IMG/VR virus record: IMGVR_UViG_3300005607_000023
Coordinates: 1 to 43,737 of that record
DNA: 43,737 nt
Reading direction: 5' to 3' (one strand)
Source of the DNA: a virus
Part shown: one piece after another, positions 16,237-23,332 of the stretch
Numbering within the stretch: position 1 is the first letter of the stretch
Layout of the letters: each line of letters starts with the position of its first letter
The notes under the pieces: model-generated
What the model saw: only the letters and a program-made list of their open reading frames with translations
Told to the model about the DNA's origin: nothing
Database searches by the model: none
Made by a program: the position numbers and the translations under genes

Positions 16237-17642
16237 ACGCCGAGCCTCCACGGTCCTTCCGGCATGATCGAATCGTCCCAAGGCCAAAGGACGCCGTTGG
16301 AGACGACGACCCACCCGTTGGGGTCAGTGATCGGGTCGCCGAGGCGGGCGCCGCGCTGCAACGTTGCGACTGTAAATCGAACGTGACGCAGACGCGCGCG
16401 AGCGGCGGCAAAGTGGTTCGGAACGTTGGTCAGGCTCAGGATGCCATCGGTCGTCATGTACTGGGGGAAGTGTTGCAGGGCATCACCCACCCGATCGAAC
16501 GCAACATCAGCAAACCGGAACGCCGGTAGCTGAAACTGCTGCCACTGACCCGTGCCATAACTGTTGCCGGTGTAGCTCTGGCGTACGCGGTCTCCCATCG
16601 GTGACCGGACCAGCATCGTCCAGTTCCGGACAACCGAGTCTTCGCACACCATGTTGAAGCCGTTGTAGTACGTTGCGGCAACCTGGCTCGGGACTGCGTT
16701 CTGCCACATCAACCATGCAACCGGGTTGGGATCGACGCTCGCTGAATACAGCCTCTGGGGAACCTCGATGTGAAACCCGCTGCCTTGAGTAGAACCGTTC
16801 TGCGTGTTCGGTCCCCTGACCTCGGCGATGATGAAGTCCTGGCCCCCGATCAATGTGAAGGTGCTCTGGCCCGTGTTACCGTTGCCGTTCGGATTGAAGA
16901 AGTTGACCGTCTGCTCAGGGGTTCCATCAGTGAAACCTGTCCCATTCCAGGAACCGCTCGGTGAGATGATCAGACCCAGGTTTCCCTCGGCTCCGAAAGA
17001 ACTGGTGTGATGGGTGATCTGGACTTGGGCCTGGGCCTGTCCCGGGTTGACGATGGGCGCACCCTGGAGTTGCAGGACTTGGTAGTTGCCCTCGCCCCAA
17101 TCAGCCAATTGGGTGGTTGCATAGATGTCAACGATGCGCCAGTTGATGTTGTTGCGGTCCCAGAACCACGGGTGGTTGCCCAACCTACGGGTGCCACCGC
17201 TGTGGATGTCAACCCGGATGTGATTCGCATCCTCGACAGACTTGATGAAGTAGACGCCATCGTCTGTTGCGGCTTCGCCAGGAGAACCCGGAACCCAAGT
17301 GACCAGGTACTTGCCGACCAACGATCCAGACAGCGACCCGCTGGTGATGGTCATGAAGTTGACGCTGTTGCTCGAGAAGACGTCGAACCCGAAGCTGGTT
17401 GACCCGTCGTTTCCCGCTGCGATCAGGCTGCCGCTCCGGAAGCCTGACGGCATGTTGCTGGCTACGATCCCACCCGCGTGGTGGAGGTCGTTGGTCCCAT
17501 TGACGCAGAACCCCCACCACTCATACAAGACTTTGTGGAAAAAGCGCGACGCCTGAGTGGCGGTCAACCCAGTCCACGCCGTGAACTGGGGACCCTCCAA
17601 CGACTTGCAGTACTTGATAGGGATCTGAAGCGGCGTCGTCAT
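16233..17642 (-). CDS. Type B fibre-like protein, copy B3
   Basis: The frame encodes 469 residues from ATG 17642 with an upstream GAGGGG. It is the most divergent B copy and the first of the array to be transcribed. Shared signatures: YEWWGFCVNGTNDL near residue 41, NNINWRIVDIY near 165, NPGQAQAQ, LIISPSGSWNG, SGFHIEVPQRLYS, DPNPVAW, RARLRHVRF and GVLWPWDDSIMP near the C-terminus. The stop lies inside an ATGA overlap with A3. As for the other copies, the beta-rich Gly/Asn/Ser/Trp composition suggests a tail-fibre or surface protein, with no catalytic motif seen. Confidence 0.8.
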   Translation of the reverse strand: MTTPLQIPIKYCKSLEGPQFTAWTGLTATQASRFFHKVLYEWWGFCVNGTNDLHHAGGIVASNMPSGFRSGSLIAAGNDGSTSFGFDVFSSNSVNFMTITSGSLSGSLVGKYLVTWVPGSPGEAATDDGVYFIKSVEDANHIRVDIHSGGTRRLGNHPWFWDRNNINWRIVDIYATTQLADWGEGNYQVLQLQGAPIVNPGQAQAQVQITHHTSSFGAEGNLGLIISPSGSWNGTGFTDGTPEQTVNFFNPNGNGNTGQSTFTLIGGQDFIIAEVRGPNTQNGSTQGSGFHIEVPQRLYSASVDPNPVAWLMWQNAVPSQVAATYYNGFNMVCEDSVVRNWTMLVRSPMGDRVRQSYTGNSYGTGQWQQFQLPAFRFADVAFDRVGDALQHFPQYMTTDGILSLTNVPNHFAAARARLRHVRFTVATLQRGARLGDPITDPNGWVVVSNGVLWPWDDSIMPEGPWRLGV

Positions 17643-17660
17643 CCAGACCCTACATACCCC

Positions 17661-19031
17661 TCACAGGATCTTCGAGGCCAAGGTTGCCAGTTCGCTGCGC
17701 TCACCCTTGATGAGCGTGACGTGGCCGGCGATGGGGTGCTCCTTGAACCGTTCGACAGCGTAGGTGAGACCGTTGGTGAAGACATCGACATGAACGTTGT
17801 CGATCTGTTCGATGTCTCCCGTCAGGATGATCTTGGTGCCGTCTCCCACACGAGTGATGATTGTCTTCAGTTCGTGCATCGACAGGTTCTGCGCTTCATC
17901 AATGATGATGAAAGCGTTCGGGATCGACCTGCCGCGGATGAAGGTGATCGCCTCGATCTCGATGAGACCACGTTCCTGCATCAGCTTGAGGTACAGGTTG
18001 TCGTCGAACGCCTGTTTGTCGCTGCCACCGCGACGGGGGCGCTTCGGCCGGTTGCGCTTGGTGTCCATCAAGAAGTTGAGGTTGTCACGGATCGGTGCGA
18101 TCCATGGTTCCATCTTCTCTTCGAGCGTGCCCGGCAAGAAACCGATGTCCTTGCCGACGGGTTGGACTGGGCGAGTGACGATCAACTTGTCGTACTTCGC
18201 TTTCGAGTCGGGGCCCACCGTCTTCAGCTGCTCGAGACCCGCGGCGATCGCGAGCAAGGTCTTGCCCGTACCCGAGGGTCCGACCAGCGTCAGCAGCTTG
18301 ATCTTCTCATCGAAGAGCAGGTCAAGCGAAAACTGTTGCTCCTTGTTCCGAGGCGTCAGCCCGAACGCTTGCTCGATCTTGGTGACCGGAACCAGCGGCT
18401 TCGCTGGATCGATGCACTTGGCCAGGGCGCTCTTGGTCGTGTGCCCGTCCTTCGTGCTCTTGATGACCACGATCTGGTTCGGGTACAGCTGGTGGGTGCC
18501 GGGCAGGTCGAGCTCTCCGTGCTTGTAGAAGTAGTCAACCAGCTCTTCTTCGAGCTCGATGACGTCGACTCCCCTGTAGAACTTCTGCGGGCTGTCGGCC
18601 ACCCGCATCTTTTTGTAGTCCTCACACTTGACGCCGATGCTGTCGCACTTGATCCTGACGTTGATGTCCTTCGACACCAAGATCGAACCGTCAAGGTACT
18701 TGGCGTAGGCGATGATCATGTTGTCGGGCTTGTCGGGTTCAAGCCCGGGCAAGGGGACGTCCTTGATGGCGTCCATCCGGCCCACCTTCAGGATGCCGCC
18801 CTCATTGAGTTTGACTCCTTGGTACAAGCCACCACGTTCCCTCAGGTTGTCGAGAGACCGGGTGACCTGGCGGGCGTTGCGTCCCACCTCGTCGGGTCGG
18901 CTCTTGTGGCGATCCAACTCTTCCAGGACAATCATCGGGATGACGACGTCGTTCTCCTCAAATGAGAAGATGGCGTTGGGGTCGCTGAGCAGGACGTTGG
19001 TGTCGAGGACGTACGTCTTCTTTTGGCTCAC
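17661..19031 (-). CDS. PIN domain-PhoH ATPase fusion (PhoH2-like)
   Basis: The 456-residue product has an N-terminal PIN nuclease domain (KTYVLDTNVLLSDP, first catalytic Asp at residue 10; further acidic residues in LEELDRH and the NMIIAYAKYL region) and a C-terminal PhoH ATPase domain with Walker A GPSGTGKT (about 250-257) and Walker B FIIIDEAQN (about 373-381), followed by the sensor stretch KIILTGDIEQID. PhoH2 proteins of this layout are known as ATP-dependent RNA helicase/RNases; PhoH-type genes are frequent in phages. GTG 19031 is preferred over GTG 19073 because AAAGGA lies 7 bases upstream and the product then begins right before the PIN domain. It is the first gene of the minus-strand run that continues into the fibre array. 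Confidence 0.93.
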   Translation of the reverse strand: MSQKKTYVLDTNVLLSDPNAIFSFEENDVVIPMIVLEELDRHKSRPDEVGRNARQVTRSLDNLRERGGLYQGVKLNEGGILKVGRMDAIKDVPLPGLEPDKPDNMIIAYAKYLDGSILVSKDINVRIKCDSIGVKCEDYKKMRVADSPQKFYRGVDVIELEEELVDYFYKHGELDLPGTHQLYPNQIVVIKSTKDGHTTKSALAKCIDPAKPLVPVTKIEQAFGLTPRNKEQQFSLDLLFDEKIKLLTLVGPSGTGKTLLAIAAGLEQLKTVGPDSKAKYDKLIVTRPVQPVGKDIGFLPGTLEEKMEPWIAPIRDNLNFLMDTKRNRPKRPRRGGSDKQAFDDNLYLKLMQERGLIEIEAITFIRGRSIPNAFIIIDEAQNLSMHELKTIITRVGDGTKIILTGDIEQIDNVHVDVFTNGLTYAVERFKEHPIAGHVTLIKGERSELATLASKIL

Positions 19032-19093
19032 TTGGTTTCCTTTTGCGTTTGATGTCGGGCTGTTAGGGTCCACTTTTCGTTCCCATTGATCTC

Positions 19094-19123
19094 TTGTACA
19101 CAGTAAGCACCGACCGTTACATT
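19094..19123 (+). promoter_or_regulatory. Candidate sigma70-type promoter for the sigma-4-like gene
   Basis: TTGTAC (19094-19099), an 18-base spacer and TACATT (19118-19123) precede the plus-strand gene at 19145. The -10 overlaps the -10 of an opposing candidate promoter. Confidence 0.35.
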
Positions 19124-19150
19124 CTACTCATCTGGTGCCACTCAATGCAA
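19121..19150 (-). promoter_or_regulatory. Candidate promoter for the PIN-PhoH gene, overlapping the divergent one
   Basis: On the minus strand TTGCAT (19150-19145), an 18-base spacer and TAGAAT (19126-19121) lie about 90 bases before the PIN-PhoH start. The -35 covers the ATG of the divergent gene. The -35 match is weak. Confidence 0.3.
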
Positions 19151-19432
19151 GAAGCCAAGAAACGTCTCAAAGTCGTCCAGCCCGGTGACACGGGCAACCG
19201 TGTCGTTGATGGAACGACATGTTTCGCGGTACAAGCCAAGGCAGGAGTGGACTGCCAGCGGAAGCGATGCCCGCACTGGATCCAGTTCAAAGAGGGTCAC
19301 AACTGCGTCCACATCGCTGCTCAAAACGGGCCACACACCCTGCAACGCATCGGGCAGATCTACGGCCTGACCCGGATGCGGATCTGCCAGATCGAGAAGG
19401 CAATCTTCGAGAAGATCAGGAAGGTCAGCTAG
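19145..19432 (+). CDS. Small Cys-rich protein with sigma-region-4-like helix-turn-helix
   Basis: The 95-residue product starts at ATG 19145; a TTG-initiated extension to 19094 would include the candidate promoter and is rejected. Residues 64-90 (HTLQRIGQIYGLTRMRICQI) closely follow the sigma70 region 4.2 pattern, in which a TLxEIGxxxGVTRERVRQIE-like helix-turn-helix binds the -35 element. Before it lie C26, C37, C42, H44, C54 and H56, a possible zinc site. No sigma region 2 is present, so it cannot be a full sigma factor. It may redirect or occlude host RNA polymerase, or bind its own promoter. It stands alone on the plus strand and its end overlaps the next minus gene by 8 bases. Confidence 0.85.
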   Translation: MQEAKKRLKVVQPGDTGNRVVDGTTCFAVQAKAGVDCQRKRCPHWIQFKEGHNCVHIAAQNGPHTLQRIGQIYGLTRMRICQIEKAIFEKIRKVS

Positions 19433-19817
19433 CCGGCTTCTCTTCAGCGGGCTTCTCCTCAGCCTTTACTTCGGCCTTCACCTCGACGGGCTTCGCCTCT
19501 TCGACCGGCTTCACGACTTCGGCTGCTTTCACCGGTTCAGGTGCGGGGACAGGAGCCGCAGCAGCGAGCTTCGACCGCTTGACGACCACGACTTCCTCGT
19601 CCTTCTTCTCGGCTTCCTTCGGGAGCTGCTTGAGAGCGTTCTGGACGGGCTCCGCGGGCAATGTCCGCTGGTTGATGTGCATGCCAGCGTGCTTCGCACC
19701 TGTCTTGATCTTCGACGGCGGGACCAAGTGGCCACCCTTGTCGGTGATGGTGTGAGCGTAGGCCGGGTCGAGGCCCAAGTCATGGATGTCTGCAAGGACT
19801 GCGCGGGGTGCGGGCAT
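19425..19817 (-). CDS. Unknown protein with Lys/Ala/Glu/Pro-rich tail
   Basis: The 130-residue product starts at ATG 19817, with GGAG 5-6 bases upstream; a longer frame to 19892 lacks a comparable site. Residues 1-70 look folded (AVLADIHDLGLDPAYAHTIT near the N-terminus, then GGHLVPPSKIKTGAKHAGMH). Residues 75-130 are a low-complexity tail of Lys, Ala, Glu, Pro and Val repeats (VKAEVKAEEKPAEEKP). Such tails occur in DNA-binding or flexible linker proteins. It lies directly downstream of the Hc1-like gene and ends inside the convergent sigma-4-like gene. The function is not recognised; a nucleoid-associated role is a guess. Confidence 0.75.
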   Translation of the reverse strand: MPAPRAVLADIHDLGLDPAYAHTITDKGGHLVPPSKIKTGAKHAGMHINQRTLPAEPVQNALKQLPKEAEKKDEEVVVVKRSKLAAAAPVPAPEPVKAAEVVKPVEEAKPVEVKAEVKAEEKPAEEKPAS

Positions 19818-19857
19818 GTTGTCTCCGACCCGTAAATAGGCCGCCAGAGACGACGAA

Positions 19858-19880
19858 GCCCCAGCGTTCACGGCCGGGGC
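19858..19880 (-). terminator. GC-rich hairpin between the Hc1-like gene and its neighbour
   Basis: GCCCC (19858-19862) pairs with GGGGC (19876-19880) in the 93-base gap after the Hc1-like stop. On the minus strand it is followed by TTCGTCGTCTC, only moderately T-rich, so it is at best a weak terminator or processing site. Confidence 0.3.
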
Positions 19881-19910
19881 CTGCCACTCCACACACGTTG
19901 AGAGAAGGAA

Positions 19911-20159
19911 TCAGGACGCTGCGGGAGCTGCAGGCGCCTTCTTCTCCTTCTTCGGCTTGGTCGCCTTTGCTGCCTTGTCGGTCTCGACGGTCATCTTGAC
20001 GAGGGTGGCCGCGAGGCCCTTCAGCTCTCGGAGACCCTTGCGGGCACGGACTCCCGCCGCCGCAGTTCCGCGGGCGTTCTTGACAACGTCGAGCTCGAGA
20101 TCTTCGACGAGCTTCTTCAGCTCCGTCCACTTCTCGAGTACGGGATTGGTGCCTTCCAT
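19911..20159 (-). CDS. Histone H1-like (Hc1-type) DNA-binding protein
   Basis: The 82-residue product starts at ATG 20159, with GGAGGA 8 bases upstream; the frame extends to 20219 but without support. An N-terminal helical part (KWTELKKLVEDLELDVVKNA, about residues 9-28) is followed by AAGVRARKGLRELKGLAATL and a basic Lys/Ala/Pro tail (KATKPKKEKKAPAAPAA). This layout matches Hc1-type histone H1-like proteins, which condense DNA in chlamydiae and are found in other bacteria and some phages. It may coat phage DNA or alter the host nucleoid. It has its own candidate promoter with an inverted repeat. Confidence 0.75.
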   Translation of the reverse strand: MEGTNPVLEKWTELKKLVEDLELDVVKNARGTAAAGVRARKGLRELKGLAATLVKMTVETDKAAKATKPKKEKKAPAAPAAS

Positions 20160-20180
20160 TGGTAGTGTCCTCCAGCCATA

Positions 20181-20209
20181 AGTATACGGCTTGTCGCGCA
20201 GCCGTAAAA
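20181..20209 (-). promoter_or_regulatory. Candidate promoter and operator for the Hc1-like gene
   Basis: On the minus strand TTTTAC (20209-20204), 17 bases and TATACT (20186-20181) precede the gene. The spacer carries a perfect inverted repeat ACGGCT-N8-AGCCGT (20186-20205), well placed for a repressor between -35 and -10. Confidence 0.45.
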
Positions 20210-20238
20210 CAAATGGCAACCTCGCGAGCGCGAGCGCT

Positions 20239-21915
20239 CTACTGAAGCGCGGAGGAAAACTCTGCAGGAAACATGTGAGCGTTGGTCCGGTAGAACCGCT
20301 CCCAGTCGCTGTCCAGGATGTAAGACGTAGCGTGGTCAGTATCGTTACGGATGGACCGCCCGAAGGCCTGGATGACCGCTCGTGCCGTCATCATCGAGTA
20401 CCAGGTGTTGCTCCTGGCCTTCCGGAGCTGGATGACCCGGTCGCCCAGGTAGGGAAACGGGACTTTACACAGGATCTGGAAACGGCTCGCTTCGTCGGCG
20501 AGGTCGACGCCCTCCATCATCGATGGGCTGATGAGCACCGTGGGCTCCTTGCTCGTCAGGTGCTTCTCGATCGTTTCGTCGCGGTTCTCACTGTTGTGGA
20601 TCAACAGCCGCTTGTCCTTCAGCTTCTCGACGAGGTACTGGGCGATCTTGTAGTTGACGCAGTGGATGATGCCCTTCTCGTTCGAGTGGAGGTCCAGGAG
20701 GCTCCTCACCGTCTCTGTCAACTTGGGCAACGTCGAGTCGATGAAGTTCATCGACATGCTGCCCACGCCGAGGTAGTGGATGGGACGGTTCTCGAGCGGG
20801 AACGGCGACGGCAAACACAGGTATGCCGCATCGTTTGGGTCGACGCCGACTGACCTGCAGAAGGTGTCCTTGTCGACGACCGTCGCCGACATCATGACGA
20901 CACGGCTGCCGTAACGGTACAAGTGGCTGCTGCCGAACGACGAAACATCGACGGGCTTGAACTCGAACTTCCGGCCAGCGCGCGTGCCCTCGGGGGCCTT
21001 GACGAAGTTCAGGACCCAGTTGTCAGGAGAGTAGGACTCGATGAAGCGGTTGACCTTGCAGATGTGCTTGTCCAGCATCTCGTACCGCTTGGACATCTCG
21101 CTGAGGCCGACCGTTCCTTTGCCAGTGAAGTGCTCAGCGAGCTTTTTCTCGAGGCCCTTCATCGTCTTGCTGACGGCATTCTTGTACGGCCCCTTGACCC
21201 AATCGAACACGCGTTCAGGCGTGTCGAGCTTGGGTACCTTGCAGTCCAGGGCCTTGGCGAACTTCTCCGAGAAAGTGACCTCGACGAACTTGCCCAGTTC
21301 ACTCTCGATGTTGTGACACTCATCGATGACCAACAGCGACCGTGGCACCAGCTGCTTGGCGTACATCGTCTCAGCGAGGAAGTACGAGAAGTTGGTGATG
21401 CCGATCGGGTGTTCGCAGAACTCCGACTTGTCGATCATGTACGGGCACGAACCGCGGCAGCACTTGTGAAAATCGGTGCCGTGCAGCTGCTCGCCCAGCT
21501 GCTTGAGCAGGCGACGCGATTCGGCACAGGATTGGTCGCTGTAGAAACGACAGTCGTAGTTGCTGGCTGACTTGAGCGACCGCAGCAGGTTCCGGCCACT
21601 GGACGGACCGAAGTCCTTCATGTACTGGTCCTGAAGGATCTTCTGGGTCGTCAGGACGTAGGCTCCCGTCGTCTCCCCGTCCGCGATGTCTTCCATGCCC
21701 TCGAGGGGTGGAACGACCGTTGTCCCGCCGTGTTCAGCGAGGACGCGTGCCAGGGTGATGCCGATAGCGCTCTTGCCACAGCCGGTCCCCAGCTCAAGGA
21801 TGACGAACCTCTTTCCCTGGTTCAAGAAGGCGTCGAGAGCAAACTCGATCGCTTGCTCCTGCTCGACACGGACCTTCGAGAACGGGAAGTACGGGCGGTA
21901 GTCGGGCAACGACAT
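20239..21915 (-). CDS. DinG/XPD-like superfamily 2 DNA helicase (Rad3 family)
   Basis: The 558-residue product has Walker A ELGTGCGKS (about 41-49), a DECH box at 198-201 in place of DEAH, the motif MMSATVVDKDTF and motif VI QAFGRSIRN at 516-524. Cysteines at 122, 130, 152, 153 and 157 fall between Walker A and the DECH box, where Rad3/XPD/DinG helicases hold a 4Fe-4S cluster. Family members unwind DNA 5' to 3' and act in repair, recombination or R-loop removal. ATG 21915 is the start; the Shine-Dalgarno is weak. It lies 39 bases after the ClpP-like gene. It probably serves phage DNA replication or repair. The exact subfamily is uncertain. Confidence 0.92.
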   Translation of the reverse strand: MSLPDYRPYFPFSKVRVEQEQAIEFALDAFLNQGKRFVILELGTGCGKSAIGITLARVLAEHGGTTVVPPLEGMEDIADGETTGAYVLTTQKILQDQYMKDFGPSSGRNLLRSLKSASNYDCRFYSDQSCAESRRLLKQLGEQLHGTDFHKCCRGSCPYMIDKSEFCEHPIGITNFSYFLAETMYAKQLVPRSLLVIDECHNIESELGKFVEVTFSEKFAKALDCKVPKLDTPERVFDWVKGPYKNAVSKTMKGLEKKLAEHFTGKGTVGLSEMSKRYEMLDKHICKVNRFIESYSPDNWVLNFVKAPEGTRAGRKFEFKPVDVSSFGSSHLYRYGSRVVMMSATVVDKDTFCRSVGVDPNDAAYLCLPSPFPLENRPIHYLGVGSMSMNFIDSTLPKLTETVRSLLDLHSNEKGIIHCVNYKIAQYLVEKLKDKRLLIHNSENRDETIEKHLTSKEPTVLISPSMMEGVDLADEASRFQILCKVPFPYLGDRVIQLRKARSNTWYSMMTARAVIQAFGRSIRNDTDHATSYILDSDWERFYRTNAHMFPAEFSSALQ

Positions 21916-21954
21916 GTCGCCACACTGTAACCCACGTCGGGACGTTTCTACAAC

Positions 21955-22563
21955 TCAGGCGCCGATCACGCGGTCGACGATGCCGAGCTTGATGGCTTCC
22001 TGCGGCGTCAGGTAGTAATCGAGCATCGGACGCATGAAGTCCTTCTCGACCTGGACCTTCGTCATCTTGGTCTCTTTCACCAGGGCGTTGACCATCAGCT
22101 CCTGGAGGCGCTTGGCTTCGTTCGTCGCGTTCTCGAGCTCAAAAACGTTGCCGATGACTCCACCCGAGATGGGGTGGATCATGATGCGCGCGGAGGCACC
22201 CATCAGGCGCTTGCCCTTGACACCGGACGCCAGCAGGAGCACGCCGGCGCTCATCACCTTGCCCAGGCCGACGGTGTGGACGGGACACGGCAGGAACTTG
22301 ATGATGTCATAGAGGCTGAACATCTCGTCGACGCTGCCACCGTACGTCGACACCACCAGGTAGATCGGGTTCCGGTTCAGGTTGGCCAGGTGCAGCAGCT
22401 GGGCGATCACGTTGGCAATCGAGTGTTCGCTGACCTCGCTGTGGAGGTAGACAATGCGTGTGTTGTCGACCTGCGAGGCCAGGACCCGTTGCAGCTGGTC
22501 GAGCTGGTCCTCCTCATCAGCAGTGATGTGTTGGTGCCGCCCCTCAAGCGTCTGTCGACCCAT
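21955..22563 (-). CDS. ClpP-like serine protease
   Basis: The 202-residue product starts at ATG 22563, supported by GGAGG 5 bases upstream; a longer frame to 22605 only adds residues overlapping the neighbouring gene. Catalytic residues can be placed: Ser105 in GKVMSAG, His130 in RIMIHPISGG and Asp182 in MLDYYLTPQEA, with Ser-His spacing of 25, as in ClpP. The VSTYGGSVDE stretch matches the ClpP oxyanion-loop region. The length is that of a mature ClpP subunit. Phage ClpP-like proteases are known from several groups, where they may process virion proteins or act with host Clp ATPases. No ClpX/ClpA partner is in the window. It overlaps the upstream gene by 20 bases. Confidence 0.92.
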   Translation of the reverse strand: MGRQTLEGRHQHITADEEDQLDQLQRVLASQVDNTRIVYLHSEVSEHSIANVIAQLLHLANLNRNPIYLVVSTYGGSVDEMFSLYDIIKFLPCPVHTVGLGKVMSAGVLLLASGVKGKRLMGASARIMIHPISGGVIGNVFELENATNEAKRLQELMVNALVKETKMTKVQVEKDFMRPMLDYYLTPQEAIKLGIVDRVIGA

Positions 22564-22798
22564 CTGGACCTCCGATGACGAACAAATCTTCGCCACCCAA
22601 CTCACGAACGAGTTTGGTGACTGCTTTCATGTGTTCTACGTTCTCGAGCTCTGAACCCAGCAAGTAGATGAGCAGCAACGTCTGGCGCTGGGTCAGACCA
22701 CCTTGAAGGTTGATCTCTCTGACGATCTGCCGGCAGTGCTCGTTCTCTTCGGCACGTTTCTCCGACTGCATCTGCCCGTAGTGGACTGCACCCGTCAC
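22544..22798 (-). CDS. Small unknown protein
   Basis: The 84-residue product starts at GTG 22798 with GAGGTGA 5-8 bases upstream; the GTG overlaps the preceding stop as GTGA. Residues 10-70 are predicted to be largely helical, charged in the first part (QSEKRAEENEHCRQIVREI) and with a hydrophobic stretch (TLLLIYLLGSELENVEHMKA) that is too polar to be a membrane anchor. The C-terminus is Gly/Asp-rich. It overlaps the ClpP-like gene by 20 bases, so the two are made together and might work together. No family recognised. Confidence 0.7.
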   Translation of the reverse strand: MTGAVHYGQMQSEKRAEENEHCRQIVREINLQGGLTQRQTLLLIYLLGSELENVEHMKAVTKLVRELGGEDLFVIGGPDGSTDA

Positions 22799-23265
22799 TT
22801 GGTCACCTCTTCTTCGCGTTCAAAGCCACCGACATCAAACATGTTGTCTCCGAGGATGCGGAGGTACTTCCCGCTCCGGGTCCCAGCGTCAGTGTCTGAC
22901 GCCAGCACGACGAACTCTCCCCAGCGTTTGTTGTCGTAGATGTACTTCGCCAGCTCCCACGTCGGCAAGTCACAGTCGTTGGCATCCAGGATGTCAGCAA
23001 GGCGCGACGGGAGCGTCGGCCTGATGTCTTCGACCTTGAGGATCGATGACATCGACTCTTTGCCGCTGATGATCTCTGACCGGTTGATCTCGACAACGCG
23101 GTGGATGATGCCGCAGTTGTTGCACTGGGCGTACCTGGGAACGACCCTGTCGTCATCACCGAGGACTGAGAAGACCGTGAACTGGTGCAACGGCGGGTTT
23201 GGGTGCCGCTTGAACTGCAACAGCGTGCAGCGACACGTCACCAGGTGTTTGATGCCCATCGCCAT
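22795..23265 (-). CDS. Unknown protein with Cys-based metal site
   Basis: The 156-residue product starts at ATG 23265, with a strong GGAGGTGA Shine-Dalgarno. The N-terminal part has CRC near residue 11 and QCNNCGIIH near residue 47, four to five Cys/His that could bind zinc. The middle (LPTWELAKYIYDNKRWGEF) is helical. I have a faint recollection of similar unnamed proteins in other large phages, not checked. The stop overlaps the next gene as GTGA. The cluster with the ClpP-like gene and two other small genes suggests a common operon; the job is unknown. Confidence 0.72.
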   Translation of the reverse strand: MAMGIKHLVTCRCTLLQFKRHPNPPLHQFTVFSVLGDDDRVVPRYAQCNNCGIIHRVVEINRSEIISGKESMSSILKVEDIRPTLPSRLADILDANDCDLPTWELAKYIYDNKRWGEFVVLASDTDAGTRSGKYLRILGDNMFDVGGFEREEEVTK

Positions 23266-23288
23266 CAGGTCACCTCCACAGGACGTTC

Positions 23289-23332
23289 CAGGCCGCCGCC
23301 AGACGTGCTCTCAGGGGCGGCCTGCGTTTTTT
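23289..23332 (-). promoter_or_regulatory. Candidate -1 ribosomal frameshift signal (slippery heptamer plus hairpin)
   Basis: In the last codons of the 96-residue gene the in-frame sequence reads AAA AAA AAC, which contains the A_AAA_AAC slippery heptamer (23332-23326). One base later comes a 9-base-pair stem CAGGCCGCC (23324-23316) with GGCGGCCTG (23297-23289) and an 18-base loop holding the 0-frame TGA. A -1 shift would add 18 residues and stop at 23270, inside the Shine-Dalgarno of the next gene. The spacer is shorter than the usual 5-9 bases. On the plus strand the same stem is followed by T8 and could look like a terminator. Confidence 0.4.

Larger units (their letters stand above)
8592..17642 (-). 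repeat. Six-gene tandem paralogue array (A1-B1-A2-B2-A3-B3)
   Basis: Two protein types alternate strictly along 9 kb. Type A proteins share CRD near the N-terminus, NSGL/MxRVTxVD-like, SIAPGFxG, xYIWGDDxTG, RLFVxGxSN, RRxGRxPF and PWxGxxP signatures. Type B proteins share EFWGFCVNGxNDL, DDSIYxIxxWLNSSS (weaker in B3), NxINWRIVD, NPGQA, LSPSGSW, GFHIEVPxRLYP and WPWDN. Spacing is -4 to +18 bases throughout. The order is best explained by two duplications of an A-B unit. Confidence 0.85.

Noticed and set aside
16237-16314. N-terminal extension of A3
   Set aside because: The added residues are Arg-rich and unlike A1 and A2, whereas ATG 16236 gives an N-terminus matching A2.
17478-18965. 495-codon plus-strand frame opposite the PIN-PhoH gene
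   Set aside because: The minus strand encodes clear PIN and PhoH motifs; the plus frame is an Arg/Asp/Val-rich shadow.
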